Shown: positions 1 through 8,800 of the stretch, in pieces
Layout of the letters: each line of letters opens with the position of its first letter
Position numbering within the stretch: the first letter of the stretch is position 1
Assembly (NCBI RefSeq): GCF_016618195.1
Contig: NZ_CP067099.1
Location: 2,046,001 to 2,110,000 of the forward strand
DNA length: 64,000 bases
Direction of reading: 5' to 3'
DNA from: Providencia manganoxydans
GTDB lineage: Bacteria > Pseudomonadota > Gammaproteobacteria > Enterobacterales > Enterobacteriaceae
Notes under the pieces: generated by a model
Database searches by the model: none
Told to the model about the DNA's origin: nothing
Seen by the model: the letters and a program-made list of their open reading frames with translations, nothing else
Translations under genes and position numbers: made by a program

Positions 1-1445
1 TAAACAATGTAGTCTGGGGCTCACTACTCATTTACTTGTTACTTGGTGCAGGCATCTATTTTACTTTTCGTACAGGTTTTATTCAAATCCGTCATTTTAG
101 TCATATGTTTGGTATCTTAAAAAATAGTAATCAAACAAATAAAGCAGGTATCTCTTCCTTCCAAGCTTTATGTACTAGCTTAGCGGCAAGAGTGGGAACC
201 GGAAACCTAACGGGGGTCGCTATTGCGATTACCGCTGGTGGACCAGGGGCAATTTTTTGGATGTGGGTTGTTGCTTTACTCGGTATGGCAACTTCCTTTG
301 TTGAATCAACACTAGCGCAACTTTATAAAACGAAAGACGACCAAGGTAATTATCGTGGTGGGCCCGCCTATTATATGCAAAAAGGACTAAATCTGCGTTG
401 GATGGGGGTTTTGTTTTCGATATTCCTTATTATTGCATTTGGCTTAGTATTCAATGCGGTGCAGGCAAACTCAATCGCACAGGCTACTGCTGTAGCATTT
501 GATTTTAATCCTCTCTATGTGGGTATTGCTCTTGTGATCATGAGCGGTATTGTTATTTTCGGCGGATTAAAATCAATTGCAAAGGTTGCTGAATTAGTTG
601 TACCAGTTATGGCGCTAGCTTATTTAATATTGGCGTTTTGGGTTGTCGGGCATCATGTCGAACGTTTGCCTGAGATTTTTACACTGATCATTCGTAATGC
701 ATTTGGGTTGCAAGAGGCTGCTGGTGGCGCTATTGGTTATGGCATCGGACAAGCGATGACGCAGGGGATCCAGCGGGGCTTATTTTCTAACGAAGCGGGG
801 ATGGGATCTGCACCAAATGCTGCCGCTTCAGCTGCACCTTATCCACCGCATCCGGCCTCACAAGGCTATGTACAAATGTTGGGTGTTTTTATGGATACTA
901 TTGTCATTTGTAGCGCTACTGCAATCATTATACTCTCTTCTGGTGTGTTGGATAACCCAACGGAAAAAGTGAATGGCATTGAGCTAACTCAACTGGCTTT
1001 GTCATCAGTTGTTGGTGGGTGGGGGGCAACATTTGTTGCTGTGGCGATATTCTTTTTTGCCTTCACTTCGATCATTGCTAATTATGCCTATGCTGAAAGT
1101 AATATGATCTTTCTTGAAAATAATCATACTACAAGCTTATTTCTCTTGCGTTTAGCAGCTCTCGGAATGGTGATGTTTGGGGCATTAGCTGAAATGCCAT
1201 TAATCTGGAAGATGGCTGATTTATCGATGGGGCTAATGGCAATTACCAACCTCATTGCGATCCTATTACTCTCTGGTATCGCGTTTAAATTGGCTAAAGA
1301 CTATAACTTGCAACGAAAAGCAGGAAAAATACCGACCTTTGATATTGAGCAGCATCCTGAATTGAAGATCCAAGTAGAAGAAGGAATTTGGGAAAAAGAG
1401 CAACTCAAGCAATGGGTATCTAAAAAAGCGATTCAAGAATCATAA
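1..1445 (+). CDS. Alanine/sodium symporter, AGCS family (5' end cut by window)
   Basis: Imports alanine or glycine together with Na+ across the inner membrane. The reading frame is open from base 3 (N-N-V-V-W-G-S-L-L-I-Y before the first ATG-like codon), so the gene starts upstream of the window and about 480 codons are seen. The family signature ARVGTGNLTGVA is near residue 60 of the visible part, GGPAYYMQKGL follows, and about ten hydrophobic segments run to a charged C-terminal tail. The closest E. coli relative is YaaJ, the Bacillus one AlsT. A hairpin terminator follows about 70 bases after the stop, so it ends its own transcript. Function is assigned by family; the exact substrate is inferred. 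Confidence 0.9.
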   Translation, partial: NNVVWGSLLIYLLLGAGIYFTFRTGFIQIRHFSHMFGILKNSNQTNKAGISSFQALCTSLAARVGTGNLTGVAIAITAGGPGAIFWMWVVALLGMATSFVESTLAQLYKTKDDQGNYRGGPAYYMQKGLNLRWMGVLFSIFLIIAFGLVFNAVQANSIAQATAVAFDFNPLYVGIALVIMSGIVIFGGLKSIAKVAELVVPVMALAYLILAFWVVGHHVERLPEIFTLIIRNAFGLQEAAGGAIGYGIGQAMTQGIQRGLFSNEAGMGSAPNAAASAAPYPPHPASQGYVQMLGVFMDTIVICSATAIIILSSGVLDNPTEKVNGIELTQLALSSVVGGWGATFVAVAIFFFAFTSIIANYAYAESNMIFLENNHTTSLFLLRLAALGMVMFGALAEMPLIWKMADLSMGLMAITNLIAILLLSGIAFKLAKDYNLQRKAGKIPTFDIEQHPELKIQVEEGIWEKEQLKQWVSKKAIQES

Positions 1446-1514
1446 AAATTGATTTTCGGCTGATAATACGTAGCAGGGAAAATACGTTTTTATCCCACAT
1501 CATCAACAATTTGA

Positions 1515-1539
1515 GGTCACCAAATGAGGTGGCCTTTTT
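1515..1539 (+). terminator. Rho-independent terminator after the alanine symporter
   Basis: GGTCACC and GGTGGCC pair (one G-T) around the loop AAATGA and are followed by five T. Confidence 0.75.
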
Positions 1540-1663
1540 ACTAAGATCTTCCCTAATAAAATTGTCATTCTATAAACACTATTAATAATACTTGCTTTCT
1601 AACAGTTTGAGCTTTAAGGTTTTTATCAATAAATGGTGAGATAACCTTGAAACTGAGTAAAAA

Positions 1664-2578
1664 ATGAAATTAGGTGAGCATACAGCAACATTTTACGGTG
1701 TGATCTCAATATTATTGTGGAGCACTATTGTCGGTTTAATTCGTAGTGCAAGCGAAAGCTTTGGTGCTGTTGGTGGTGCTGCGCTTATCTATAGTTTTGG
1801 TACCATTATCCTAATTCTATTTATGGGATTACCTAAAATCCATATTTACCCTAAACGTTATCTTTTTTGGGGAACACTCTTATTTGTCAGTTATGAAATC
1901 TGTTTTGTATTAGCGTTAGGGTTAGCGGATGACCGTCAGCAAGCAATAGAATTGGGTATGGTAAATTATCTATGGCCAAGTTTTACTATTGCACTAGCCG
2001 TATTCTTTAATCGACAAAAATTTACTTGGCTGCTTGGTGTTGGTTTAGCGTTGGCTTTTGTCGGCTTGGTTTGGGTTATTTCAGGCGATAAACCCATTTC
2101 AGTAGAGGCCATCTTAACGAATATCAAAAGAAACCCTTTAAGCTATTTATTGGCTTTTGTGGGTGCCATTTTTTGGGCATTTTACAGTAATGTCACCAAA
2201 CGTATCTCTGGCGGCCATAATGGCATGGTGCTATTTTTTATCGTCACATCAATAGGCTTGTGGCTTTTGTTTGCTTTGCAACCCGCAAAATCTTTTGATT
2301 TTTCATTTGCGAGTGTCGGTTTATTGTTGGTTGCTGCGTTGGCAACAGGTGGGGCTAATGCGTTATGGACACTGGCAGTGATCAGAGGAAATGTGGCATT
2401 TTTAGGTACCTTATCCTATTTTACCCCCGTGATTTCAACGGCATTTTCTTCAATACTCTTGAGTACCGCGCTAACACTTGGTTTTTGGCAAGGTGTGTTA
2501 ATGGTAACGTTAGGATCAATTATTTGCTTTCTAGCGACGAGGCGTGTGGCGCTCAATACCAGTAAAGAGCGCCATTAA
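1664..2578 (+). CDS. yddG: Aromatic amino acid exporter YddG (EamA/DMT family)
   Basis: Inner-membrane exporter of aromatic amino acids and related compounds. It is 304 residues with about ten membrane helices, the size of E. coli YddG (293). Landmarks kept from E. coli are LWSTIVGLIR near residue 20, LLFVSYEICF near 70, QAIELGMVNYLWPS near 90 and a LATRRV end. The start ATG is preceded only by a weak purine stretch (GAGTAAAAA), so translation may be modest. It converges with brnQ, with six bases between the stops and no terminator. YddG is the best match; other DMT exporters are less alike. Confidence 0.88.
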   Translation: MKLGEHTATFYGVISILLWSTIVGLIRSASESFGAVGGAALIYSFGTIILILFMGLPKIHIYPKRYLFWGTLLFVSYEICFVLALGLADDRQQAIELGMVNYLWPSFTIALAVFFNRQKFTWLLGVGLALAFVGLVWVISGDKPISVEAILTNIKRNPLSYLLAFVGAIFWAFYSNVTKRISGGHNGMVLFFIVTSIGLWLLFALQPAKSFDFSFASVGLLLVAALATGGANALWTLAVIRGNVAFLGTLSYFTPVISTAFSSILLSTALTLGFWQGVLMVTLGSIICFLATRRVALNTSKERH

Positions 2579-2584
2579 GGTTAT

Positions 2585-3916
2585 TTATACTGTTTCATTG
2601 TTCAATTGCGCTGTTTTACCTGAGCACATTTTTCCAATTAACAGTGAGATGATACAAGCAATAATACCCGGTATTAACCAGCCCATACCTTGCTCAAAGA
2701 GAGGGAGATGAGTAAGAAGGAAATTCTTCATATTATCACTGAGTAATTTCAAATAGTTTAACGTATCCAATAGACTCATAAAAACAATGACGGCGATCGT
2801 GATACCGTAAGAAATCCGCGGAGCAGCCATATAGCGACGAGCAAATTGGAGGAATACGATTGTAACAGATGAAGGATATATCATCAGGAGCGCTGGGATG
2901 GTGACGCGTAATAGGGTGTCTAGCCCGAAGGTCGAAACAATCGTGGTTAGCAGCGTGAAAAATATAACCCAAAAACGATAACCTAAGCGATGATGGAATG
3001 TTGCAAAGTAATCGGCACAAGCACTGGTCACACCGACTAACGTTGTCATACTGGCTAACAACACAATCCCACACATGATCCACGTTCCCACAGAACCAAA
3101 TAGTGCATCAACATAACGTGAGAAAATTTGTCCGCCATTGGTTGCCGTATTGGCGACGAGATCACTTGTTGCGCCAAGATAGAATAAGCAAATATAGAGC
3201 GCTGCCAATAGACTAACTGAAATTAAACCAGCTTTTATGGTAATAAATGCAACTGTGCGAGGCTGAGTAATATTTTTAGAGGCTAAAGCTCTAGCGACAA
3301 TCCCGCCAAATGCCATGGCGGATAAAACATCCATGGTTTGATAACCATCAATGACTCCACCGAAGAAGGCATAATCTGCATATTGTTTCACTGGTGCATT
3401 AATCGCAGACAGAGGCTCAACCACTACAGCGACACCAACAACAACTAATAAGACTAGCAGTGCAGGTGTCATAAATTTACCGATGGCACTGATCATGGTG
3501 CCTTGTTTGAGCATGAAAAATAGCGAGCAAATATTAAAAATTAATGCAAACGTTAAATGAGAGGCTATATTTTTTTCCACAAAACCTAAAGGAATGAATC
3601 CCATTTCAAATGCGGTGTTGGTGACCCTAGGCATGGCAAATGTTGAACCGACAATCAAATATAGCGCGACCCAAAAAATAACAGCAACCCATTTAGGTAG
3701 ATCAACGGAAAGCCTTTCCCCACGGCCTTTTACAGCAACAGTCACTAGTGTAATAAAAGGCAGAATAACGCCAGTAATAATAAAACCGAGTGATGTGCTA
3801 AACCAATCTGTTCCTGATTGGTAGCCAGCCATAGGAGGGAAAATGATATTACCTGCACCAAGAAAGAGTGCAAAGACCATCATCCCAAGAATTATCATAT
3901 CTTTAGTCGAAAACAT
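2585..3916 (-). CDS. brnQ: Branched-chain amino acid Na+ symporter BrnQ (LIVCS family)
   Basis: Takes up leucine, isoleucine and valine with Na+. It is 443 residues with twelve predicted membrane helices. The N-terminal FALFLGAGNIIFPP motif (about 16-29) and the PRVTNTAFE stretch (about 95) are family hallmarks. The start ATG lies after GCAGGT at a normal distance. It stands alone on this strand. E. coli BrnQ is 439 residues. Substrate is inferred from the family. Confidence 0.9.
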   Translation of the reverse strand: MFSTKDMIILGMMVFALFLGAGNIIFPPMAGYQSGTDWFSTSLGFIITGVILPFITLVTVAVKGRGERLSVDLPKWVAVIFWVALYLIVGSTFAMPRVTNTAFEMGFIPLGFVEKNIASHLTFALIFNICSLFFMLKQGTMISAIGKFMTPALLVLLVVVGVAVVVEPLSAINAPVKQYADYAFFGGVIDGYQTMDVLSAMAFGGIVARALASKNITQPRTVAFITIKAGLISVSLLAALYICLFYLGATSDLVANTATNGGQIFSRYVDALFGSVGTWIMCGIVLLASMTTLVGVTSACADYFATFHHRLGYRFWVIFFTLLTTIVSTFGLDTLLRVTIPALLMIYPSSVTIVFLQFARRYMAAPRISYGITIAVIVFMSLLDTLNYLKLLSDNMKNFLLTHLPLFEQGMGWLIPGIIACIISLLIGKMCSGKTAQLNNETV

Positions 3917-4095
3917 GTTACTACCTGCTTGTAATGTTTGTTTTGCAATGAATATTTTTTTATTACAGTATTTTTAAAGGCGCAGATAGTATCAAATTTA
4001 GAGGGGAGCGTCAGACTTCGATCAGTCATTTGACTTTAGGAGGTAGATAAATAGGGGGGCTTAGTGCTAGTGATTAGCGATTTATTTCAATATCT

Positions 4096-4122
4096 TATTA
4101 AATGGCAGTGAGTGACACTGCC
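4096..4122 (-). terminator. Likely terminator of the yidA-type gene
   Basis: A perfect 7-bp stem GGCAGTG/CACTGCC with a 5-base loop just after the gene; the following tract on the minus strand is AT-rich, not a clean U-run. Confidence 0.5.
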
Positions 4123-4129
4123 TATGGTA

Positions 4130-4945
4130 TTATTGTTGGTTTATAAATTTATTTAATGCGACGGCTACACCATCTTCATTGTTCGTTGCTGTGACAAATT
4201 TTGCAATATTGCGGACATTATCAATTGCATTGCCCATCGCGACAGGGATCTTGGCATACTGAAGCATTTGTAAATCATTATTTTGATCGCCAATACTCAT
4301 GACTTTGTCCGGTGTGATGGCTAACTTTTCACAAATCACTTGTAAAGCAGCGCCTTTGCTTGCTGTTTTACTGGAGATCTCTAGAAAATAAGGGCTGGTT
4401 TTCATCAATGAATAGCTTTCAAAAGTATCTTCAGGAATATAACTGATACCAACACTGAGCTTTTCTGGCTGGTCAATCATCATAAACTTAGTGAACTTTA
4501 GGCTAGGATCCATTTCATTTGCAGGGCAATAGACCAGAGGGGTATTGGTTAGATAAGCATCATGCACAGTGTAATGGCTGATATGGCGGTTTGCAGTAAA
4601 CATCGTATTTTGTGCGAGCACATGCATATGCACACCAACTTCGTTTGCCAAAGATTCGAAATATTGGTAGTCAGCAAAATCTAACAGATTTTCAACTAAA
4701 TGTGTTCCATCATTGGCTTGGTGAATGACACTACCGTTATTGCTAATGCAATAATCTGATGCATTGTCGAGGCCAAGTTGCTGGAGATAGGGAAAGATCC
4801 CTGAAAATGGTCTACCTGAAGCAAGTACTACGTGAATACCGTTGCTTTTGGCTTGTATAACCGCATCTTTGACTGCTGGGGTGATTTGGTGCTGAGAGTT
4901 GAGTAGAGTACCATCTAAATCAATTGCTACCAGTTTAATTGACAT
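4130..4945 (-). CDS. yidA: Cof-type HAD sugar phosphatase, YidA-like
   Basis: Hydrolyses sugar phosphates in the cytoplasm. It is 271 residues, as E. coli YidA (270), and collinear with it through the C2-type cap (TANRHISHYTVHDAYL, SPYFLEIS). HAD motif I is DLDGT with nucleophile Asp9 and acid Asp11; motif II is LASGRP; motif IV is GDQNNDLQML. I take the ATG at 4945, seven bases after GGAGG, and not the TTG one codon upstream. Many Cof paralogues exist, so the substrate range is inferred. Confidence 0.85.
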   Translation of the reverse strand: MSIKLVAIDLDGTLLNSQHQITPAVKDAVIQAKSNGIHVVLASGRPFSGIFPYLQQLGLDNASDYCISNNGSVIHQANDGTHLVENLLDFADYQYFESLANEVGVHMHVLAQNTMFTANRHISHYTVHDAYLTNTPLVYCPANEMDPSLKFTKFMMIDQPEKLSVGISYIPEDTFESYSLMKTSPYFLEISSKTASKGAALQVICEKLAITPDKVMSIGDQNNDLQMLQYAKIPVAMGNAIDNVRNIAKFVTATNNEDGVAVALNKFINQQ

Positions 4946-5057
4946 CAACGCCTCCGGTTAATGATGTTTTACTGAAGTACCTTACTCCATTTACATTAAA
5001 TGTAAATTATCTAAATATGAAAAGTATTACTTAGCTAGATAATTCAAGTAGATAACT

Positions 5058-5441
5058 TTAATCATGAGTATGGCTCAAATGCAAAGGTTCTTTGACGTCT
5101 AAATCAATATCCCCATTTTGCCGAAAATCGAACGGGGTTATCCCATATTCTTTTCGGAACATATAGGTGAAATGTGATTGGGAACCAAACCCAAAGTCCA
5201 GCGCGATATCAAAAATGGATTGTTCGCTGTTTCTAAGCAGGTTAACCGCGCCCGCAAGACGACGTTGACGGATGTATTTACCCAACGAAATTCCAGTCAC
5301 TTCTTTAAAAATTTTTTGCATATGCCATAACGAATAGCCTGAATAGGCAGCAAGTTCTTCTAAATGGATAACTCGACCTAAGTGTTCCTCAATCCATTTA
5401 CTTAGAGCATAGACAAGTGCTAAATGATTATCTTGTGGCAT
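5058..5441 (-). CDS. Short AraC/XylS regulator, MarA/SoxS/PqrA type
   Basis: Transcription factor made only of the paired helix-turn-helix DNA-binding domain (127 residues, the length of MarA), with no effector-binding domain. The first helix pair is around residues 23-46 (HLEELAAYSGYSLWHMQKIF), the second around 74-97 (IFDIALDFGFGSQSHFTYMF), then the family PFDFRQ. Proteins of this size (MarA, SoxS, Proteus PqrA, Providencia AarP) act according to their abundance and switch on efflux, porin and resistance genes. I cannot tell which of these it is. It has its own upstream region of about 570 bases. Confidence 0.85.
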   Translation of the reverse strand: MPQDNHLALVYALSKWIEEHLGRVIHLEELAAYSGYSLWHMQKIFKEVTGISLGKYIRQRRLAGAVNLLRNSEQSIFDIALDFGFGSQSHFTYMFRKEYGITPFDFRQNGDIDLDVKEPLHLSHTHD

Positions 5442-6014
5442 CTCAATTAATTACTGAAGTTGTTGACTTGTGCATGTGAAATTTTGTTCAAAACAGCAAT
5501 ATTTTAGTTAACTCGATGAGTTAAAGCATTATTCCTCAATTTTGCTACTAAGAACAGTAGTAAAACATCTGCTATCCGAACCCAAAACATGAGCGTACTA
5601 CTGGAACTGGGAAACTCACCATGAGCCTGTAGTAACTCAGACCCCAATTAGAAAAACATAATCGTAATATGCTGAGAAAATCAGCGTTAACAGCTTATGT
5701 ATTAAAATGGAGTAGCTGAAGTATACACAACTTCGTTTGAACATGACAAAGGCTGGTTGTGCGGTATTAGCTGTAAATCGATGAAAAAAAAGCCAGTTAG
5801 GCAGTTTTTTTATTAATTAGTGTGAAAAGTGAGCATAAATACAAAAATTGCTATGAATCACGTATTTTCCTCAAATTTCCAAATAATGGTTACTGTAAAA
5901 TTAAATATTAAAAAGTTATACATTAGTTACTAGGATGATGTTCTTTATCTTTGGATGCTGTGTAATTGTTTGAAAAATATATATAAATATTTTTTGTATT
6001 GAAGGAGAAATTGG
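5442..6014. other. 573-base intergenic region with possible structured RNA
   Basis: No convincing long ORF. At 5591-5632 GTACTACTGG can pair with CCTGTAGTAAC (one bulge, one mismatch) around a loop of about 20 bases. At 5784-5811 a short GCC/GGC stem is flanked by eight A on one side and seven T on the other, a minimal terminator in either direction. Together they would suit a small RNA ending near 5811, or the ends of two leaders. No known RNA family is recognised. Confidence 0.35.
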
Positions 6015-6158
6015 TTGAAATACAAATTGGTCATCGCTATTTTTGCTGTGATAGCTTGTGTTTTTTTATATCTATTAGCGATGGATAGGTTGTGTGATCA
6101 AGGTGGTGAAAACTTTATATTTGGAATATGTCAAATAACTGACTTATTACCGTTTTGA
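6015..6158 (+). CDS. Small hydrophobic protein of 47 residues, unknown function
   Basis: A TTG start at 6015 lies six bases after a strong AAGGAG ribosome site and opens a 47-residue frame ending TGA at 6156-6158. Residues 5-22 form one membrane helix (LVIAIFAVIACVFLYLL), followed by a short tail with two cysteines in the pattern C-D-Q-G-G-E-N-F-I-F-G-I-C. The shape (one helix, short cysteine-bearing tail) is that of small membrane peptides in enterobacteria, but I do not recognise the family. The good ribosome site is the main support. It precedes the permease gene by about 200 bases. Confidence 0.55.
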   Translation: MKYKLVIAIFAVIACVFLYLLAMDRLCDQGGENFIFGICQITDLLPF

Positions 6159-6354
6159 TTTTACCCTCTAATACGCCATACTGTGCTACTTCTGTTTTTT
6201 ATCACAAACTATCAACTTTTAATCAGATAGGTTTGCTGATCCAGCAGGGAACATCTTTAAGTGGTGTTGTTAATAACAAAATTCAAATAAACTTGTATGC
6301 TTAACTCAATAAATAGAGATAACAAGCAAGTAATAGGATGATAAGGGTAAAGTT

Positions 6355-7737
6355 ATGGCGCAAGAGCAGCAGACGCTAAAGCGTGGGTTAAAGAATAGGC
6401 ATATCCAGTTGATTGCTTTAGGAGGAGCAGTTGGTACAGGGCTGTTTCTCGGTATCGCAACAACTATAAAGATGGCAGGCCCTTCGGTATTGTTAGGGTA
6501 TGCATTATGTGGGTTTATTGCCTTTTTAATTATGCGTCAGCTGGGTGAAATGATTGTTCAAGAGCCTGTTGCCGGTTCATTTAGTCATTTTGCATTTAAG
6601 TACTGGGGTGGTTTCGCTGGTTTTCTATCAGGTTGGAACTATTGGTTTATGTTCATTCTTGTTGGAATGACCGAACTCACCGCCGCAGGTGAATATATGC
6701 GCCGCTGGTGGCCTGAATTGCCTATTTGGGTTTCCGCTGCGGTATTTTTTATTGCGGTTAATGCAGTTAACTTAGTCAACGTTCGCTCTTATGGTGAAAC
6801 AGAATTTTGGTTTGCTCTCATCAAAGTGATCGCGGTTATTGCCATGATTATATTTGGCTGTTATTTGCTGTTTAGTGGCAAAGGTGGACCACAAGCGAGT
6901 ATCACCAATTTATGGGAGCATGGTGGCTTTTTTGCCAATGATTTTATTGGGCTCTTAATGGCATTGGCGATTATTATGTTCTCTTTTGGTGGATTAGAAT
7001 TGGTTGGGATCACCGCAGCAGAAGCAGAAGAGCCTGAAAAAAGCATCCCAAAAGCGATCAACCAAGTTGTTTATCGTATCCTTATTTTCTACATTGGCTC
7101 ATTGACCGTACTGTTGGCACTTTATCCATGGGTTAACTTAGATGGCAAAACGAGTCCATTTGTCCTGATTTTCCATGAATTAGGTGACATGTTAGTGGCG
7201 AATGCGTTAAACGTCATTATTTTGATTGCCGCGCTTTCTGTCTATAACAGTGCTGCATACTGTACTAGCCGTATGTTATTCGGTTTAGCTCAACAACAAA
7301 ATGCCCCGAAATTTCTTGCCAAAATCAACAAAGGTGGCGTACCGGTCATGGCATTAATTGTGTCAGGGATCGCAACATCTGGCGGTATTTTGATTAACTT
7401 TATCATGGAAGGTAAAGCATTTGAGTTACTGATGACATTGGTTGTGACCACGTTGGTGCTTAACTGGATCATGATCTGTATCTCTAACTTAAAATTTAGA
7501 GCAGAGATGAACAGACAAGGGATTGAAACTAAATTTAAAAGTATCTGGTATCCATTCGGCAACTACTTATGTTTAGCGTTTTTAGCGTTGATATTAATTA
7601 TTATCTTAATGATGGATGGTTTAAGAATATCTGTGCTAATTATGCCAGTATGGATTGCTGTTCTGTGGGTTGGCTATCAGTTTTCAGGTGCGAAAAAACA
7701 AGAAAATGCGGATAAGAAAACGCAATTAACACAGTAA
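6355..7737 (+). CDS. aroP: Aromatic amino acid permease, AroP/PheP type
   Basis: Proton-coupled uptake of phenylalanine, tyrosine and tryptophan through the inner membrane (APC superfamily, twelve helices, 460 residues). LKRGLKNRHIQLIALGGAVGTGLFLG at the N-terminus, then GFIAFLIMRQLGEM, MFSFGGLELVGITAAEAE and SVYNSAAYCTSRMLFGLA are near-identical to both E. coli AroP and PheP. Some stretches follow AroP (PVAGSFSHFA, GPQASITNLW, HELGD), others PheP (MAGPSVLLGY, NVRSYGETEFWFALIK, YPFGNYLC), so AroP versus PheP is open. The start has AAGGG seven bases upstream. A strong terminator follows. Confidence 0.85.
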   Translation: MAQEQQTLKRGLKNRHIQLIALGGAVGTGLFLGIATTIKMAGPSVLLGYALCGFIAFLIMRQLGEMIVQEPVAGSFSHFAFKYWGGFAGFLSGWNYWFMFILVGMTELTAAGEYMRRWWPELPIWVSAAVFFIAVNAVNLVNVRSYGETEFWFALIKVIAVIAMIIFGCYLLFSGKGGPQASITNLWEHGGFFANDFIGLLMALAIIMFSFGGLELVGITAAEAEEPEKSIPKAINQVVYRILIFYIGSLTVLLALYPWVNLDGKTSPFVLIFHELGDMLVANALNVIILIAALSVYNSAAYCTSRMLFGLAQQQNAPKFLAKINKGGVPVMALIVSGIATSGGILINFIMEGKAFELLMTLVVTTLVLNWIMICISNLKFRAEMNRQGIETKFKSIWYPFGNYLCLAFLALILIIILMMDGLRISVLIMPVWIAVLWVGYQFSGAKKQENADKKTQLTQ

Positions 7738-7750
7738 CAATCAATAAAAC

Positions 7751-7783
7751 GGCCGATGCGATAATCGTCATCGGCCATTTTTA
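7751..7783 (+). terminator. Terminator after the aromatic permease
   Basis: Perfect 8-bp stem GGCCGATG/CATCGGCC with a 10-base loop, then ATTTTTATTT. Confidence 0.85.
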
Positions 7784-7805
7784 TTTAGCAAATAAAGTTA
7801 AGCAG

Positions 7806-8381
7806 TTACCACTGCCAACGCAGCCATGCAAATAACACGTTACCGTTATTATAAGTTCCTGGTATATAGGTTGCCTGCAACGATAGCTTGTCATACTCGA
7901 CAGAAACCAGCGGTAGCGGTACTGGGATCGGAATATAATAATAATCATCCCTTGCGGTAACACTTAATGTGAAACCTGCACCCATTCTAAAACCATCTAA
8001 TTCACCGGGTACCCACATCTTTTGGAAACCATAGCCGACAATTGGCTCCACTTTATTATGTGAGTCCATAAATGCCATGGCGTATAGTGCATGCCAATCA
8101 TTATCTTCATCGTAGCGATACTTACCAAGCCCAAAGCCCCATGGATTTTCATTATAGCTATCAGTTTTTTCTTTATCGTAAGTAAAGCGGTTATGCCAGG
8201 TTAATACTGGGAGATACAGCTCATATTGATCTGAATCCCATGTGGTACTGACATTTCGGGTAAATTTATCCCATAGCCCCTCAGATGGCTGTTCTGTTGA
8301 GGTTGATGAAGCGGCGCAGACAGAAGAAGCAATCAAAAAGGAGGCTCCTACAGCTAGCTGCAATTTTTTGTTAACTCTCAT
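7806..8381 (-). CDS. pagP: Lipid A palmitoyltransferase PagP
   Basis: Outer-membrane beta-barrel enzyme that moves a palmitate from a phospholipid to lipid A, strengthening the barrier against cationic peptides. It is 191 residues (E. coli 186), with a signal peptide to about residue 23 (VCA|A). The catalytic residues known from E. coli are present: the His in LTWHNR and the Asp-Ser in AFMDSHNK. The chain ends LRWQW with a terminal aromatic residue, as outer-membrane barrels do. It is transcribed alone, away from the thiD riboswitch. In E. coli it is PhoP-controlled; I did not see a clear PhoP box here. Confidence 0.93.
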   Translation of the reverse strand: MRVNKKLQLAVGASFLIASSVCAASSTSTEQPSEGLWDKFTRNVSTTWDSDQYELYLPVLTWHNRFTYDKEKTDSYNENPWGFGLGKYRYDEDNDWHALYAMAFMDSHNKVEPIVGYGFQKMWVPGELDGFRMGAGFTLSVTARDDYYYIPIPVPLPLVSVEYDKLSLQATYIPGTYNNGNVLFAWLRWQW

Positions 8382-8661
8382 TGTAAATCCGATTCAGGTT
8401 AATGCACGTCTTATGTTATAGGTTGAAATATTAATAGTGAGAATGAATATTATTTCTCACAAAACGTTATGCTTACTAATTATTTTAGATTACCTAGATG
8501 TGATATAACAGCACTAATTTAGTTTATCTAATAGTGGTGTTCGTCTTAATTGTATTGGTATTTGTATACAAGATATTGCATTTTTTGGCTGTGCTATGGC
8601 GATTAAGAGATAACGGCAGTAGTTTGTTATGAGAAAAAGTGCGATACTAATCAAGTAGTTT

Positions 8662-8735
8662 TGGCTCGGGGCGTCGATAAAGACTGAGAAGCACCCGTAT
8701 TACCTGATCTGGATAATGCCAGCGTAGGGAAGTCG
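8662..8735 (+). promoter_or_regulatory. TPP (THI-box) riboswitch controlling thiD
   Basis: Carries the conserved core of thiamine pyrophosphate riboswitches: CTCGGGGC at 8665, CTGAGA at 8684-8689, ACCCGTA at 8693, and ACCTGATCTGGATAATGCC followed by AGCGTAGGGAA up to 8731. It lies in the leader of thiD, so TPP binding should lower its expression. Confidence 0.95.
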
Positions 8736-8766
8736 GAAGCGTCAATAATAACCCTTCCAATATGAC

Positions 8767-8793
8767 CACTCCTTACTCTGTGCTTTAGGAGTG
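8767..8793 (+). promoter_or_regulatory. Hairpin hiding the thiD ribosome site
   Basis: CACTCCT (8767-8773) pairs perfectly with AGGAGTG (8787-8793), which contains the thiD Shine-Dalgarno sequence, eight to nine bases before the ATG. This fits a riboswitch that acts on translation; which state forms this hairpin is inferred. Confidence 0.75.
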
Positions 8794-8800
8794 ACATTTC

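Noticed and set aside
8382..8661. PhoP box upstream of pagP
   Set aside because: Searched by eye for the direct repeat of G/TGTTTA; no convincing pair found.
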